A DNA stretch of 35,856 nucleotides from Mycolicibacterium elephantis DSM 44368 (GTDB lineage Bacteria; Actinomycetota; Actinomycetes; Mycobacteriales; Mycobacteriaceae). The translations under genes and the position numbers were made by a program. Below, in pieces: positions 23,335 through 31,145 of the stretch. The stretch covers positions 1 to 35,856 of the forward strand of contig NZ_ATDN01000030.1 of the NCBI RefSeq assembly GCF_004014805.1, in the 5' to 3' direction. How positions within the stretch are numbered: the first letter of the stretch is position 1; each line of letters begins with the position of its first letter. The notes beneath the pieces are model-generated. The model did no database searches. It was not told where the DNA came from and saw only the letters and a program-made list of their open reading frames with translations.

Positions 23335-24443
23335 CGCGGATACGTCGGCGCCAGCGTGCCCGTCCAATGGCCGCCCCGGACCGGACCGGTGACCAACGGC
23401 AGGTCCAATGTCGACAGCAGACCCGGTGGTGCGGCGATGACGGCGGGAATGGCGTTGAGCTCACGCATCACCGTGGCGTAGGTCAGCCCGCGCATATTGT
23501 TTCCGCGGCCGTGCATTTCGACGTCGACGGTGTAGGTGGGCAGACCGTCGACGATCACCCGGTATCCGCCGTGTGGTGACGGATGACGTGGCCAGTCCGG
23601 CGCGGCGGGTTCACCCATGCGGGTGATGTGTTCGAGCACGACGCGCTCCTCACCGTCGACGACGCCGGCCAGCTTGAACCGCATGCCACCCATCGTTCCC
23701 GGTTCGATCCAGCCCGACGCCACCTCGTAACGCTCGGTCGCCAGCCACTTCTCGATCGTCGTCTTGACCTCGTCGAGCGGAAGACCCACCCCGTCGGCGA
23801 CCAGGTGGACCGTCGGCGCCCACAACGCGGCCAGGCGCGTGGTGTCGAAGAGCGGCGCGGGGTGGTCCGGCGGATGACCGAAACCCATGAAGTCGAACAT
23901 GATCTCGGGCTGGTTGATCGGGGCGTAGTCGAGGATCTCCAGCATGGTGATCGTGTCGACCCGGCTGCTGAAGCCCGTCATCGTGAGCGCGATGACGTCG
24001 TTGGCCCAGCCCGGGTCGACACCGCTGTTGAAGAAAGTGGTTTTGCCCTCGGCGCAGGCGGCCTCGATCAGTTCGACGGTTTCGGTGTCTGCGGCGGGCG
24101 GGTAGCACAGCGGCACCAGTGACGTGGTGACCACATTCTTGCCGGCTCGCAGGCAGCGTGCGATGTCCTCAGCGGCCTCGCGGTAGCGATAGTCGCCGGA
24201 TGCGAAGTAGGCGACGGCATCGGCGTCCAGGGCCAACGCCTCCTCGATGTCGCGGGTCGCGATCACGCCGGTTTCCGGCATCCCGCACAATGCGCCTGCG
24301 TCCATGCCGTCCTTGGCCTCGGCGTGCACGACGACGCCTGCCAGATCCAGCCCGGGGTGCGCGATGAGCGCGCGCAACGCGCCGACACCGACTTGACCGG
24401 GACCCCACAGGATCACCCGCGGGTGCCGTTGGGAATCTGACAT
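23331..24443 (-). CDS. DapB-fold NAD(P)-dependent reductase, paralogue 3
   Basis: This 370-aa protein has the nucleotide motif VILWGPGQVGVGALRALI and the C-terminal segment LNAIPAVIAAPPGLLSTLD, the hallmark shared with the two other paralogues. ATG 24443 is chosen because GGGAAGGGTGGAC directly precedes it. A longer frame to 24518 would run through the perfect operator S2 at 24478-24495, which would be unusual for a promoter element. It overlaps the nitroreductase start by 4 nt (operon). Two reductases in one operon suggest sequential reductive steps. The natural substrate is unknown. Confidence 0.82.
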   Translation of the reverse strand: MSDSQRHPRVILWGPGQVGVGALRALIAHPGLDLAGVVVHAEAKDGMDAGALCGMPETGVIATRDIEEALALDADAVAYFASGDYRYREAAEDIARCLRAGKNVVTTSLVPLCYPPAADTETVELIEAACAEGKTTFFNSGVDPGWANDVIALTMTGFSSRVDTITMLEILDYAPINQPEIMFDFMGFGHPPDHPAPLFDTTRLAALWAPTVHLVADGVGLPLDEVKTTIEKWLATERYEVASGWIEPGTMGGMRFKLAGVVDGEERVVLEHITRMGEPAAPDWPRHPSPHGGYRVIVDGLPTYTVDVEMHGRGNNMRGLTYATVMRELNAIPAVIAAPPGLLSTLDLPLVTGPVRGGHWTGTLAPTYPR

Positions 24444-24477
24444 GTCCACCCTTCCCGGCTGCGCCTTCCAGCCGCCG

Positions 24478-24495
24478 TGAGAACATACCTTCTCA
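24478..24495. promoter_or_regulatory. Operator S2, TGAGAA-CATACC-TTCTCA, between DapB-like 3 and crotonase genes
   Basis: Perfect half-sites with 6-bp spacing lie in the 98-bp divergent region, 35 nt from the DapB-like start and 47 nt from the crotonase start. The half-sites are identical to S1 at 18173. Confidence 0.75.
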
Positions 24496-24541
24496 ATAAC
24501 CGACAAGACCATTGCCACTATGGCCCAATCCGGAGGACACC

Positions 24542-25450
24542 ATGAGCGATTACGAGTTCTTGAAGTGGGAGACGTTCGACGACGGGCAGATCGTGCGGAT
24601 CTCGCTCAACCGGCCCGAACAGCGCAACGCGCAGAACCGCGGAATGCTGGTGGAACTCGACGAGGCGTTCACCCGCGCCGAGGCCGACGACGGCGTTCGC
24701 GTTGTCATCCTCGCCGGTGAGGGTCCGATGTTCTCCTCCGGCCATGACATCGGTTCGAAGCAGGCCCGCGCCGAGTTCTCGCCGGGTCCGGGCCAGCACC
24801 CGACGGCGGTGATCAACGGGGGAACGCGCGAGGGCGCCGAGAAGATCATGCTGCAGGAGTGGCACTACTTCTTCCAGAACAACCTGCGGTGGCGCAATCT
24901 GCGCAAGATCACGATCGCACAGGTGCACGGGGATGTCTTCTCGGCGGGCCTGATGCTGATCTGGGCGTGCGATCTGATCGTCGGCAGTGAAGAGGTGCGC
25001 TTCGCCGACGTCGTCGGCACCCGGTTGGGCATGTGCGGGATGGAGTACTTCGGCCATCCATGGGAGTTCGGTCCGCGTCGCACGAAGGAGTTGATGCTCA
25101 CCGGCGATGCGATCGACATCGAGGAGGCGTACCGCCTGGGCATGGTGAGCAAGATCTTCAAACACGAGGAGCTGGCCGAGCGGACGCTCGAGATGGCCCG
25201 CCGCATCGCGACCGTGCCGACGATGGCGGCCCTGCTGATCAAGGAATCGGTCAACCAGTCCGTGGACAGCATGGGCTTCTACAACGCGCTGCAGTCCTGC
25301 TTCAGCCTGCATCAGCTCAATCACGCCCACTGGGTCGGGGTGCGCGACGACAGGCGCGCCGTCGCCGGCGAGGAGCAAGGGGTGCCGAACTGGCGCACCG
25401 CGCCCCCGGTGGTGATGTCGGTGAAGGACCAAGTGCGGGCGGACGGGTGA
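24542..25450 (+). CDS. Enoyl-CoA hydratase/isomerase family protein (crotonase fold), copy 1
   Basis: This 302-aa protein has a crotonase layout: SLNRPEQRNAQNRGM near residue 20, the oxyanion-hole segment MFSSGHDIGS (about 61-70), then HGDVFSAGLMLIWACDLIVGS and the helix KELMLTGDAIDIEEAYRLGMV. It is longer than the common 260 aa, with an insertion of about 30-40 residues after HDIGSKQAR and a C-terminal extension ending NWRTAPPVVMSVKDQVRADG. It could hydrate an enoyl-CoA or catalyse isomerisation or ring opening. The ATG 24542 has GGAGG upstream. It overlaps the thioesterase start (GTGA at 25447), so they are coupled. Operator S2 controls this operon and the divergent one. Confidence 0.85.
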   Translation: MSDYEFLKWETFDDGQIVRISLNRPEQRNAQNRGMLVELDEAFTRAEADDGVRVVILAGEGPMFSSGHDIGSKQARAEFSPGPGQHPTAVINGGTREGAEKIMLQEWHYFFQNNLRWRNLRKITIAQVHGDVFSAGLMLIWACDLIVGSEEVRFADVVGTRLGMCGMEYFGHPWEFGPRRTKELMLTGDAIDIEEAYRLGMVSKIFKHEELAERTLEMARRIATVPTMAALLIKESVNQSVDSMGFYNALQSCFSLHQLNHAHWVGVRDDRRAVAGEEQGVPNWRTAPPVVMSVKDQVRADG

Positions 25451-25884
25451 CCGCCGTCGGAGAACCGATGCCGGTGACCATCGAGGGACACCTGTTCGGC
25501 CGGCTGCCGTTCTACGACGTCGTCGACACCGATGACACCGTCATCGTCGACCTCCATCACCGGCCGGATCTGGTGAACACCCGAGGGGCCTTGCAGGGCG
25601 GTCTGGTCGCCACCCTCATCGACATCGCCGGAGGCCGACTGGTGGTCAAGCATGCGGACGTCGGCGCAGGCGTCGGCACCGCAGACATGTCGATCCACTT
25701 CGTGGCGCCGATCGTGGGCGGGCCGGCGCGAGCGACGGCCACGCTGGTGCGAGCAGGCAAGCGGCTGATCGTCGTCGCGGTCGATGTCGTCGACGTGGCC
25801 AAGGACCGGCACGCTGCCCGTGCGACGTTGAGTTTCGCGGTGATGGAGCCACGCGGGCCCGGTCAGCCCGCCACCGGCCCGTAG
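25447..25884 (+). CDS. PaaI-type hotdog-fold thioesterase
   Basis: This 145-aa protein, counted from GTG 25447, has a hotdog fold. RPDLVNTRGALQGGLVATLI leads into DIAGGRLVVKH, corresponding to the HGG-x4-L-x-D-x-A-x-G signature with Gln in place of the first His. Then TADMSIHFVAPIVGGPARATATLVRAGKRL forms the strands. These enzymes hydrolyse acyl-CoA thioesters and can rescue CoA trapped in dead-end intermediates. The GTG start overlaps the crotonase stop (GTGA); ATG 25468 is an alternative that would drop seven residues. The last 22 nt overlap the convergent small acyl-CoA dehydrogenase gene. Confidence 0.82.
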   Translation: MTAVGEPMPVTIEGHLFGRLPFYDVVDTDDTVIVDLHHRPDLVNTRGALQGGLVATLIDIAGGRLVVKHADVGAGVGTADMSIHFVAPIVGGPARATATLVRAGKRLIVVAVDVVDVAKDRHAARATLSFAVMEPRGPGQPATGP

Positions 25885-26882
25885 CGGGCGTCGGCCACCC
25901 GGTCCAGGGCGACGCCGGGCTCGCCGTACACCATCGCCCACCCACGCACGCGCCGGTAGTACAGCTGTGCGTCGCATTCCATGCCAAAGCCGTAACCGCC
26001 GTGGATGTGCAGGCTGCGATAGGTGGCGTCGCGCGCCGTCTCGTAGGCGAACGCGAACGCCATCGCCGCGAGCTCACTGGTGCGCGCGGGTTCGTCGACG
26101 AACGCACATGCCGCCTTCAGAGCCAACAAGCGCGCTCCGTCGGCCGCAGTCGCGCTGTCCGCCAACGGATGTGACACCGCTTGAAAAGTGCCGATCGGCG
26201 TCCCGAACGCGTGGCGTTCCTTCGCGTATTCGACGCCGATCTCGACCGCTTTCTTGGCCGCACCGGCGAGCGCCGCCGCGGTCAACGTGAGCCACAGATC
26301 CAAGGCTTCCGAATGCAACCGAGACGCGTCCTCGCCCTCGGCGAGCACGGCGGCGTCGTCGTCGATCTCCACATCGGCGAGAGGCAGCGATCCGAGATTC
26401 TGCACGGGGCGACGGGTCGCGCCCAGTGGCGCAACCACAAGACGCCCGTCGGCCAACGCGATGACCGTGTCGGCGACCGCGCCGGCCGGCACGAGTTCCA
26501 GCGCGCCGCCGCGGGCGGCGCGTGGTGCGAACGTGACGAGTCGCTCGCCGGCCAGCACCCGGCCGAGCAGATCGGCGCCGTCGTCACCGCACCGGGCGAG
26601 CAGGCGCGCGGCGACCTGAGCTTCCACCACCGGCGCGGATGCGACGGCGCGGCCGAATTGCTCGGCGATCAGCGCCAAATCGAGTTCGGACGCACCGCCA
26701 CCGCCTGCGGCTTCGTCGACCGCCATGTCGACGGCGCCGGTTTCCGCCAGCGCCTTCCACAGCTTGTCGTCGAAGCCGAGCGGTTCAGCGGCCCGCACGC
26801 GCTCAGACGTCGACTCCCGCCCGTAGATGGCCGCGAACACCTCGACAAGCTGCCGCTGCTCGTCGGAAAGACTCAGGTCCAA
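25863..26882 (-). CDS. Acyl-CoA dehydrogenase, short subunit
   Basis: This is a 339-aa acyl-CoA dehydrogenase, counted from TTG 26882, which yields the typical opening MDLSLSDEQRQLVEVFA. An ATG at 26936 would add 18 residues translated from the operator region, so I reject it. The C-terminal domain is clear (RHAFGTPIGTFQAVSHPLAD at about 225, HIHGGYGFGME at about 290). The middle beta-domain is short and lacks the usual FAD motif with TEPxxGSD. Length and degeneration resemble FadE28-type partners in actinobacterial alpha2-beta2 dehydrogenases. I infer that it pairs with the 386-aa enzyme at 26987-28147, which is divergent over tandem operators. Substrate unknown. Confidence 0.82.
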   Translation of the reverse strand: MDLSLSDEQRQLVEVFAAIYGRESTSERVRAAEPLGFDDKLWKALAETGAVDMAVDEAAGGGGASELDLALIAEQFGRAVASAPVVEAQVAARLLARCGDDGADLLGRVLAGERLVTFAPRAARGGALELVPAGAVADTVIALADGRLVVAPLGATRRPVQNLGSLPLADVEIDDDAAVLAEGEDASRLHSEALDLWLTLTAAALAGAAKKAVEIGVEYAKERHAFGTPIGTFQAVSHPLADSATAADGARLLALKAACAFVDEPARTSELAAMAFAFAYETARDATYRSLHIHGGYGFGMECDAQLYYRRVRGWAMVYGEPGVALDRVADARYGPVAG

Positions 26883-26902
26883 GATGTGGGTCCGTTCCCA
26901 TG

Positions 26903-26942
26903 CGGATATGAATGCTCTCAGAATTGAGAGTAACATTATCGC
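26903..26942. promoter_or_regulatory. Tandem operators S9 and S8 between the two acyl-CoA dehydrogenase genes
   Basis: S9 (26903-26920) is CGGATA-TGAATG-CTCTCA and S8 (26925-26942) is TGAGAG-TAACAT-TATCGC. They face each other around CTCTCA-GAAT-TGAGAG with centres 22 bp apart. The flanking half-sites are weak. Position in the 104-bp divergent region and the repeated 22-bp spacing support them as regulator sites. Confidence 0.55.
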
Positions 26943-26986
26943 CCACGTCGCCCGTCAGCCTCGTGAGACAGGATCGGTTACCGTCC

Positions 26987-28147
26987 ATGCATTTTCAGCT
27001 CGATGCCGAGACAGAGGCATATCGCGCGGAGATCCGCGCCCATCTACAGGACGTGATGACCGCCGAATTCGAGGAACGCCTGTACCGCAGCGGTGTCGCG
27101 CACGACGACGCATTCGCCAAGGGACTCGTCGACAACGGCTTCTTCGCGCCGACCTGGCCGTCCGAGTACGGCGGCCAGAACCGCACGGAGTGGGACGACC
27201 AGGTACTCAAAGAAGAACTGATGCACGCCGAAGCCCCGGTGTACCTGTCGGAGACGACGCGGATGGTGGCCTCGATCATCCGCCAGGTGGGCCAACAGTC
27301 GATGAAGGACCGCATCCTCGCCGGCGCGATGAAGGGTGATCTCACCATCGCGCTCGGATTCACCGAACCGGAATGCGGGTCTGACGTCGCGGCGGCGACC
27401 ACCAGGGCCATGCGCGACGGCGACGAGTGGATCATCAACGGCTCCAAGATGTTCACCACCAACGGTCACATCGCCGACTATGTCTTCCTGCTCGCGCGTA
27501 CGAGCCCTGAGAAGCCGAAGCACAAGGGCCTGACCATGTTTCTGGTGCCGCTCGATTCACCGGGGGTCGAGGCGCAGGCCGTCTGGACACTGTCCGGCGA
27601 GCGCACCAACATCACGTTCTACAGCGACGTCCGGATCGGCGACGAATGGCGCATCGGGGATGTCGACGCCGGATGGCAGGTGTTGAGCCTGTCGCTGCAG
27701 GACGAGCACGCGTCGGGTTGGGGACCGCATATCGCCCGACTGCTGGCGCACGCCGAACAATGGGCCGCCGCGACGGTGGCCGACGACGGCGTGGTGCGGC
27801 TCGCCGAGCCCGACGTACGGCGGCGGCTGGCGAGAGTCGCCATGGAGTACGAGGTCTCGACACTCCTCCAGCGCCGTTGCGTATGGATGGCCGAAGCGGG
27901 TCAGGTGCCGGTTGCCGAAGGGCCGATGGCCAAAGTCTTCAGCACCGAAGCCCTGGTTCGCGCGAGCCAGGACATCGTCGAACTCGTCGGACCGGACGCC
28001 GTGCGCAGCTACTTCGAGCCGTCCGCCCCGGAGCAGGGCCGGTTCGAATACCTGATGCGGTTCTCCGTGGGCACCACGATCTACGCGGGCACCAGCGAGG
28101 TGCAGCGCTCGATCATCGCTCAGCGCGGACTGGGCTTACCCCGTTAG
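26987..28147 (+). CDS. Acyl-CoA dehydrogenase, long subunit
   Basis: This 386-aa protein is a full-length acyl-CoA dehydrogenase. FFAPTWPSEYGGQNRTEWDDQ lies near residue 50, the FAD-domain motif LGFTEPECGSDVAAA near 123, a substrate loop NGSKMFTTNGHIADYVFLLARTS, and the C-terminal YAGTSEVQRSIIAQRGLGLPR. Length and the AQRGLGLPR ending match the FadE29-like partner of heteromeric steroid dehydrogenases. With the short subunit (25863-26882) it should form an alpha2-beta2 enzyme that introduces an alpha,beta double bond. The split genes are read in opposite directions, whereas the known heteromeric pairs are adjacent in the same direction. ATG 26987 starts the typical HFQLDAETEAYRAEIR sequence. 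The 3' end overlaps the TetR gene by 12 nt. Confidence 0.86.
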   Translation: MHFQLDAETEAYRAEIRAHLQDVMTAEFEERLYRSGVAHDDAFAKGLVDNGFFAPTWPSEYGGQNRTEWDDQVLKEELMHAEAPVYLSETTRMVASIIRQVGQQSMKDRILAGAMKGDLTIALGFTEPECGSDVAAATTRAMRDGDEWIINGSKMFTTNGHIADYVFLLARTSPEKPKHKGLTMFLVPLDSPGVEAQAVWTLSGERTNITFYSDVRIGDEWRIGDVDAGWQVLSLSLQDEHASGWGPHIARLLAHAEQWAAATVADDGVVRLAEPDVRRRLARVAMEYEVSTLLQRRCVWMAEAGQVPVAEGPMAKVFSTEALVRASQDIVELVGPDAVRSYFEPSAPEQGRFEYLMRFSVGTTIYAGTSEVQRSIIAQRGLGLPR

Positions 28148-28933
28148 CTTCTTGGGCTTGCGGGCGGTGCTCCGCTTCGCCGCGGACTTGGCGGCGACCG
28201 CCTTCGGCTTGGCCGTGCCCGCGGGCGGGGTGAGCGCCTGCAGGCACCACGCCCACAGCTGGTCCTCGGTGAGCTCTGCGCCCTTGCCACCCAGATGGAA
28301 CACCCCGATCTGAGCGAGCGCGATGAGCGTCGAGTTCAGCAGTGTCGTCAACTGCGCGGGGGTCATGTCCCTGCGCACCAGTCCGGCGCGCGAACACGCC
28401 GTGAGAATCTTTGTCAGCAGCTTCTGGTGCGGCTCCCAGATCTTGGCGAAATCGGCGGGGCGCTCGATCTCGAGGCTGAGGTTGTAGATCGTCATCACGC
28501 GGCCGCCGATCGCCTCGGAGGATTCCGCACGGGAGAGAAACCCCCGACAGAACGCCTCCAGCTGCGCCATCGGGCCGTCAGCTGCCGCCGCGGCGACCTC
28601 GTGCCGGATCGCCTCGATGAACTGGCTGGTGGCGTTCTCGTAGAGCGCCAACAACAGCTCTTCCTTGCCCGCGAAGTGTTGGTAGAACGCACGCAGACTC
28701 AGGTTGGACCTGTCGATCAAAGTCTGGATGGTGAAGTCGGCCCTGCCGGACTCCTCGACCAGCTCGAGTGCCGTGGCCAAGAACCGCGAGCTGCGGGCCA
28801 ACGCACGGGCCCGCGCCTGGCTCAGCCGCCTCTCGATCGTCCGCTCCTGCCAGCTGGGCGGCATTTCGGTGTCGGACTCGACCAGCTCGAGATCCGCTTC
28901 GGGTTCCTGTCCGGTGCGCTTCTTCGACGTCAT
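28136..28933 (-). CDS. TetR family regulator with N-terminal extension and basic histone-like tail
   Basis: This 265-aa protein has a TetR helix-turn-helix at about residues 45-95: RSSRFLATALELVEESGRAD, FTIQTLIDRSNLSLRAFYQHF and GKEELLLALYE. Before it is a 40-residue extension with an acidic stretch. The C-terminus, about 25 residues, is Lys/Ala/Arg-rich (AKPKAVAAKSAAKRSTARKP then KKLTG), resembling tails of mycobacterial HupB/histone-like proteins. The ATG at 28933 lies 8 nt from a near-perfect operator (S3, 28942-28959), so autoregulation is very likely. Its position inside the island and the motif at most neighbouring promoters make it the candidate regulator. The ligand, probably a CoA-thioester, is unknown. 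Confidence 0.87.
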   Translation of the reverse strand: MTSKKRTGQEPEADLELVESDTEMPPSWQERTIERRLSQARARALARSSRFLATALELVEESGRADFTIQTLIDRSNLSLRAFYQHFAGKEELLLALYENATSQFIEAIRHEVAAAAADGPMAQLEAFCRGFLSRAESSEAIGGRVMTIYNLSLEIERPADFAKIWEPHQKLLTKILTACSRAGLVRRDMTPAQLTTLLNSTLIALAQIGVFHLGGKGAELTEDQLWAWCLQALTPPAGTAKPKAVAAKSAAKRSTARKPKKLTG

Positions 28934-28941
28934 GATGCATC

Positions 28942-28959
28942 TGAGAATACGCGTTCTTG
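28942..28959. promoter_or_regulatory. Operator S3, TGAGAA-TACGCG-TTCTTG, upstream of TetR gene
   Basis: The first half-site is perfect and the second differs from TTCTCA at the last two bases. It abuts the TetR start (8 nt away), giving the most direct link between this motif and the TetR. Confidence 0.7.
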
Positions 28960-29062
28960 ACGGGGCGGGGCGACCTACGTACACGGGTATGTTGGCCGCA
29001 CCCCCCGACCCCGGTCCACATGCGCTCGCCCACGGCCCGCCGCGCAGCGGGATACGCTACGC

Positions 29063-29102
29063 TGAAAACGGCCATTCTCGCTTGTGGGAATCAGAGTTTC
29101 GC
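29063..29102. promoter_or_regulatory. Tandem operators S4 and S4b upstream of amidohydrolase
   Basis: S4 (29063-29080) is TGAAAA-CGGCCA-TTCTCG and S4b (29085-29102) is TGGGAA-TCAGAG-TTTCGC. Centres are 22 bp apart. I found S4b by looking 22 bp downstream of S4 after noting the spacing elsewhere, so it is a modest independent test. The pair ends 25 nt before the ATG. Confidence 0.55.
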
Positions 29103-29127
29103 GTGCCGCTATTCAAAGGAGTGCAGC

Positions 29128-30315
29128 ATGAGCGCAGACATCCTGATCGTGTCTCCGGACGACCACCTGGTCGAGCCCGCCGATCTGTGGACCAGCCGGC
29201 TGCCTGAGCGCTATCGCGACATCGGCCCGCGGATCGTCCGGCACCGCGGACGCATGGATCCGACGGTCACCTCCGATGTGTCGTTCATCGACGACGAGAA
29301 CGGTCGGGACGCGGACATCTGGCATTACGAGGACGCGATCGTGCCGATCCCGCTCATCAGCGCGGCGGCCGGATACGACATCGACGAACTCACCACCGAC
29401 CCGATCACCTACGACGAGATGCGCCCCGGCTGCTTCCGCCCCAAGGACCGACTCGCCGACATGGACATCGCGGGTATCGAAGCGTCCGCCTGTTTCCCCA
29501 ACACGCTCGTGCGCTTCTGCGGCCAGCGCTTCCTCTACGGCAAGGACAAGGATCTCGCGCTGTTGTGCGTGCAGGCCTACAACGACTTCCAAATCGACGA
29601 GTGGGCAGGCGATTCCGACGGCAGGCTGATCCCCCTCGGCATCATTCCGCTCTGGGACGTCGAGCTGGCCGTCAAGGAGGTCGACCGGGTCGCGGCGAAA
29701 GGCATGCCCGCGGTCTGTTTCTCCGAGCTTCCGACACGGCTGGACCTGCCGTCCATCCACAGCGGCTACTGGGATCCGTTCTTCGCCGCATGCGAACGCA
29801 ACGACGTCGGGATCATGCTGCACATCGGCTCGAGTTCGTCGCTGACCAAGTCCTCCCCGGACTCCCCGCACGTCGTCACCAGCGCGCTGATGGCGGTCAA
29901 CTGCACCATCGCGCTGGTGGACTGGCTGTTCTCCGGCAAGCTCAAGCAGTTCCCGAAACTCAAGCTGGCGTTCGCCGAGGCCCAGGCGGGTTGGATTCCC
30001 TACTACCTGCAACGGGTCGACGAGGTCTGGGAGGACCGGCGGGGATGGGGTGGCATCCACCCGTTGTTGACCGAGCCGCCGAGCACCCAGGTGCCGGGAC
30101 GGGTGTGGTTCTCCACCTTCGGCGACCCGGTGGCGTTTCGCATTCTCGACCTGATCGGCCCGGACCAGCTCATGTTCGAGACCGACTACCCGCACAACGA
30201 CACGAACTGGCCGAAGAGCCTCGAGGTCGCCAACAAGGCGACGGCGGGACTCGACGAGGAAACCAAGCGGAAGGTCTTGTCCACCAACGCCAAGAACTTC
30301 TTCGGGCTGACGTAA
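29128..30315 (+). CDS. Amidohydrolase-fold protein (ACMSD/decarboxylase-like), copy 1
   Basis: This 395-aa metal-dependent TIM-barrel protein starts ILIVSPDDHLVEPADLW, with the D-x-H metal motif (DDH) near residue 12. A His lies in GIMLHIGSSSSL and the terminal Asp in MFETDYPHNDTNWPKS. These are features of the amidohydrolase family 2 that includes ACMSD, gamma-resorcylate decarboxylase and other non-oxidative decarboxylases/hydrolases acting on cyclic or unsaturated acids. The ATG at 29128 has AAAGGAG upstream. It is alone on the + strand between the TetR and the crotonase operon, and a second copy begins at 35806. C-C hydrolysis or decarboxylation of a CoA- or acid intermediate is inferred; the substrate is unknown. 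Confidence 0.85.
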   Translation: MSADILIVSPDDHLVEPADLWTSRLPERYRDIGPRIVRHRGRMDPTVTSDVSFIDDENGRDADIWHYEDAIVPIPLISAAAGYDIDELTTDPITYDEMRPGCFRPKDRLADMDIAGIEASACFPNTLVRFCGQRFLYGKDKDLALLCVQAYNDFQIDEWAGDSDGRLIPLGIIPLWDVELAVKEVDRVAAKGMPAVCFSELPTRLDLPSIHSGYWDPFFAACERNDVGIMLHIGSSSSLTKSSPDSPHVVTSALMAVNCTIALVDWLFSGKLKQFPKLKLAFAEAQAGWIPYYLQRVDEVWEDRRGWGGIHPLLTEPPSTQVPGRVWFSTFGDPVAFRILDLIGPDQLMFETDYPHNDTNWPKSLEVANKATAGLDEETKRKVLSTNAKNFFGLT

Positions 30316-30319
30316 ATCT

Positions 30320-31144
30320 CTACAGCGCTTGCCAGTTCGGTTTGCGCTTCTCCAGGAACGCCCGCGGGCCCTCGATGGCGTCCTTGGTCAAGGCCACCTT
30401 CATCCGGTAGTTCTCGGCGAGCAGTTCGGCTTCGTAGATCGGCAGCGTCAGGCCCTTGCGGACGGCCATCCGAGAGCCGCGCACCGCAAGCGGCGCATTG
30501 GAATTGACGATATCGGCGATCTCCCACGCCCGGTCCATGAGGGTGTCGTGCGCGACCACCTCGGTGAAGATGCCCAGGTCGTAGCAGCGCTGCGCGTCGA
30601 GTTGCTCGTGCCTGCCCATCAGGATCAACCGCATGGCCACGGGCAGCGGCAGGATCCGGGCGAGCCTGACGCCTTCCCGGCCCGATGTCACGCCGATGCT
30701 CACGTGCGGGTCCATGAGCGACGCCCGCTCGGACGCGATGGTGATGTCGGCCGTGGTGACCAGGTCCATGCCCGCACCGCACGCGATGCCGTTGACCGCG
30801 CAGATGATCGGTTTGGTCATCTGCAGCCACGGGGGTGTCGCCTCCTGCGGGGCATCCCATTGGCGCATCGAGCTGAGGATGGGCTCACCCTGGTTGTCGA
30901 TCCCCGCCGCGTTCTCCATGTCGTGGTCGGCGGCCTTGTTGACGTCGGCGCCCACACACAGCGCCCTGCCTGCGCCCGTGACGATGACGGTCCAGATGTC
31001 CTGCGAGCGTTCGATCTCGGCGTACACCTCGGCGAGCTCGGCGATCATCTCGTCGTTGATCGCGTTGAGCACCTCGGGGCGGTTCAGCGTCACACACGCG
31101 GTATGACCGGAGACCTCGAACGTGACGGTGTCGTAATTGCTCAT
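30320..31144 (-). CDS. Enoyl-CoA hydratase/isomerase family protein, copy 2
   Basis: This 274-aa protein has TLNRPEVLNAINDEMIAELA near residue 20, the oxyanion segment ALCVGADVNKAA, and CGAGMDLVTTADITIASERA followed by IGVTSGREGVRLARILP. The end REGVRLARILPLPVAMRLIL differs from the canonical catalytic Glu-containing G-x-x-P-G-x-G helix. The family also includes dienoyl-CoA isomerases and ring-opening hydrolases. It is the last gene of a four-gene minus-strand operon (34155 to 30320): aldolase, Fe/2OG dioxygenase, dehydrogenase, crotonase. Its start is 1 nt after the stop of the dehydrogenase. It converges with the amidohydrolase, leaving only 4 nt. Confidence 0.86.
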   Translation of the reverse strand: MSNYDTVTFEVSGHTACVTLNRPEVLNAINDEMIAELAEVYAEIERSQDIWTVIVTGAGRALCVGADVNKAADHDMENAAGIDNQGEPILSSMRQWDAPQEATPPWLQMTKPIICAVNGIACGAGMDLVTTADITIASERASLMDPHVSIGVTSGREGVRLARILPLPVAMRLILMGRHEQLDAQRCYDLGIFTEVVAHDTLMDRAWEIADIVNSNAPLAVRGSRMAVRKGLTLPIYEAELLAENYRMKVALTKDAIEGPRAFLEKRKPNWQAL

Positions 31145-31145
31145 C

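Noticed and set aside
26883..26936. ATG 26936 as start of the short dehydrogenase
   Set aside because: The extra residues are translated from the paired operators and do not resemble the family N-terminus; TTG 26882 gives the expected MDLSLSDEQ opening.
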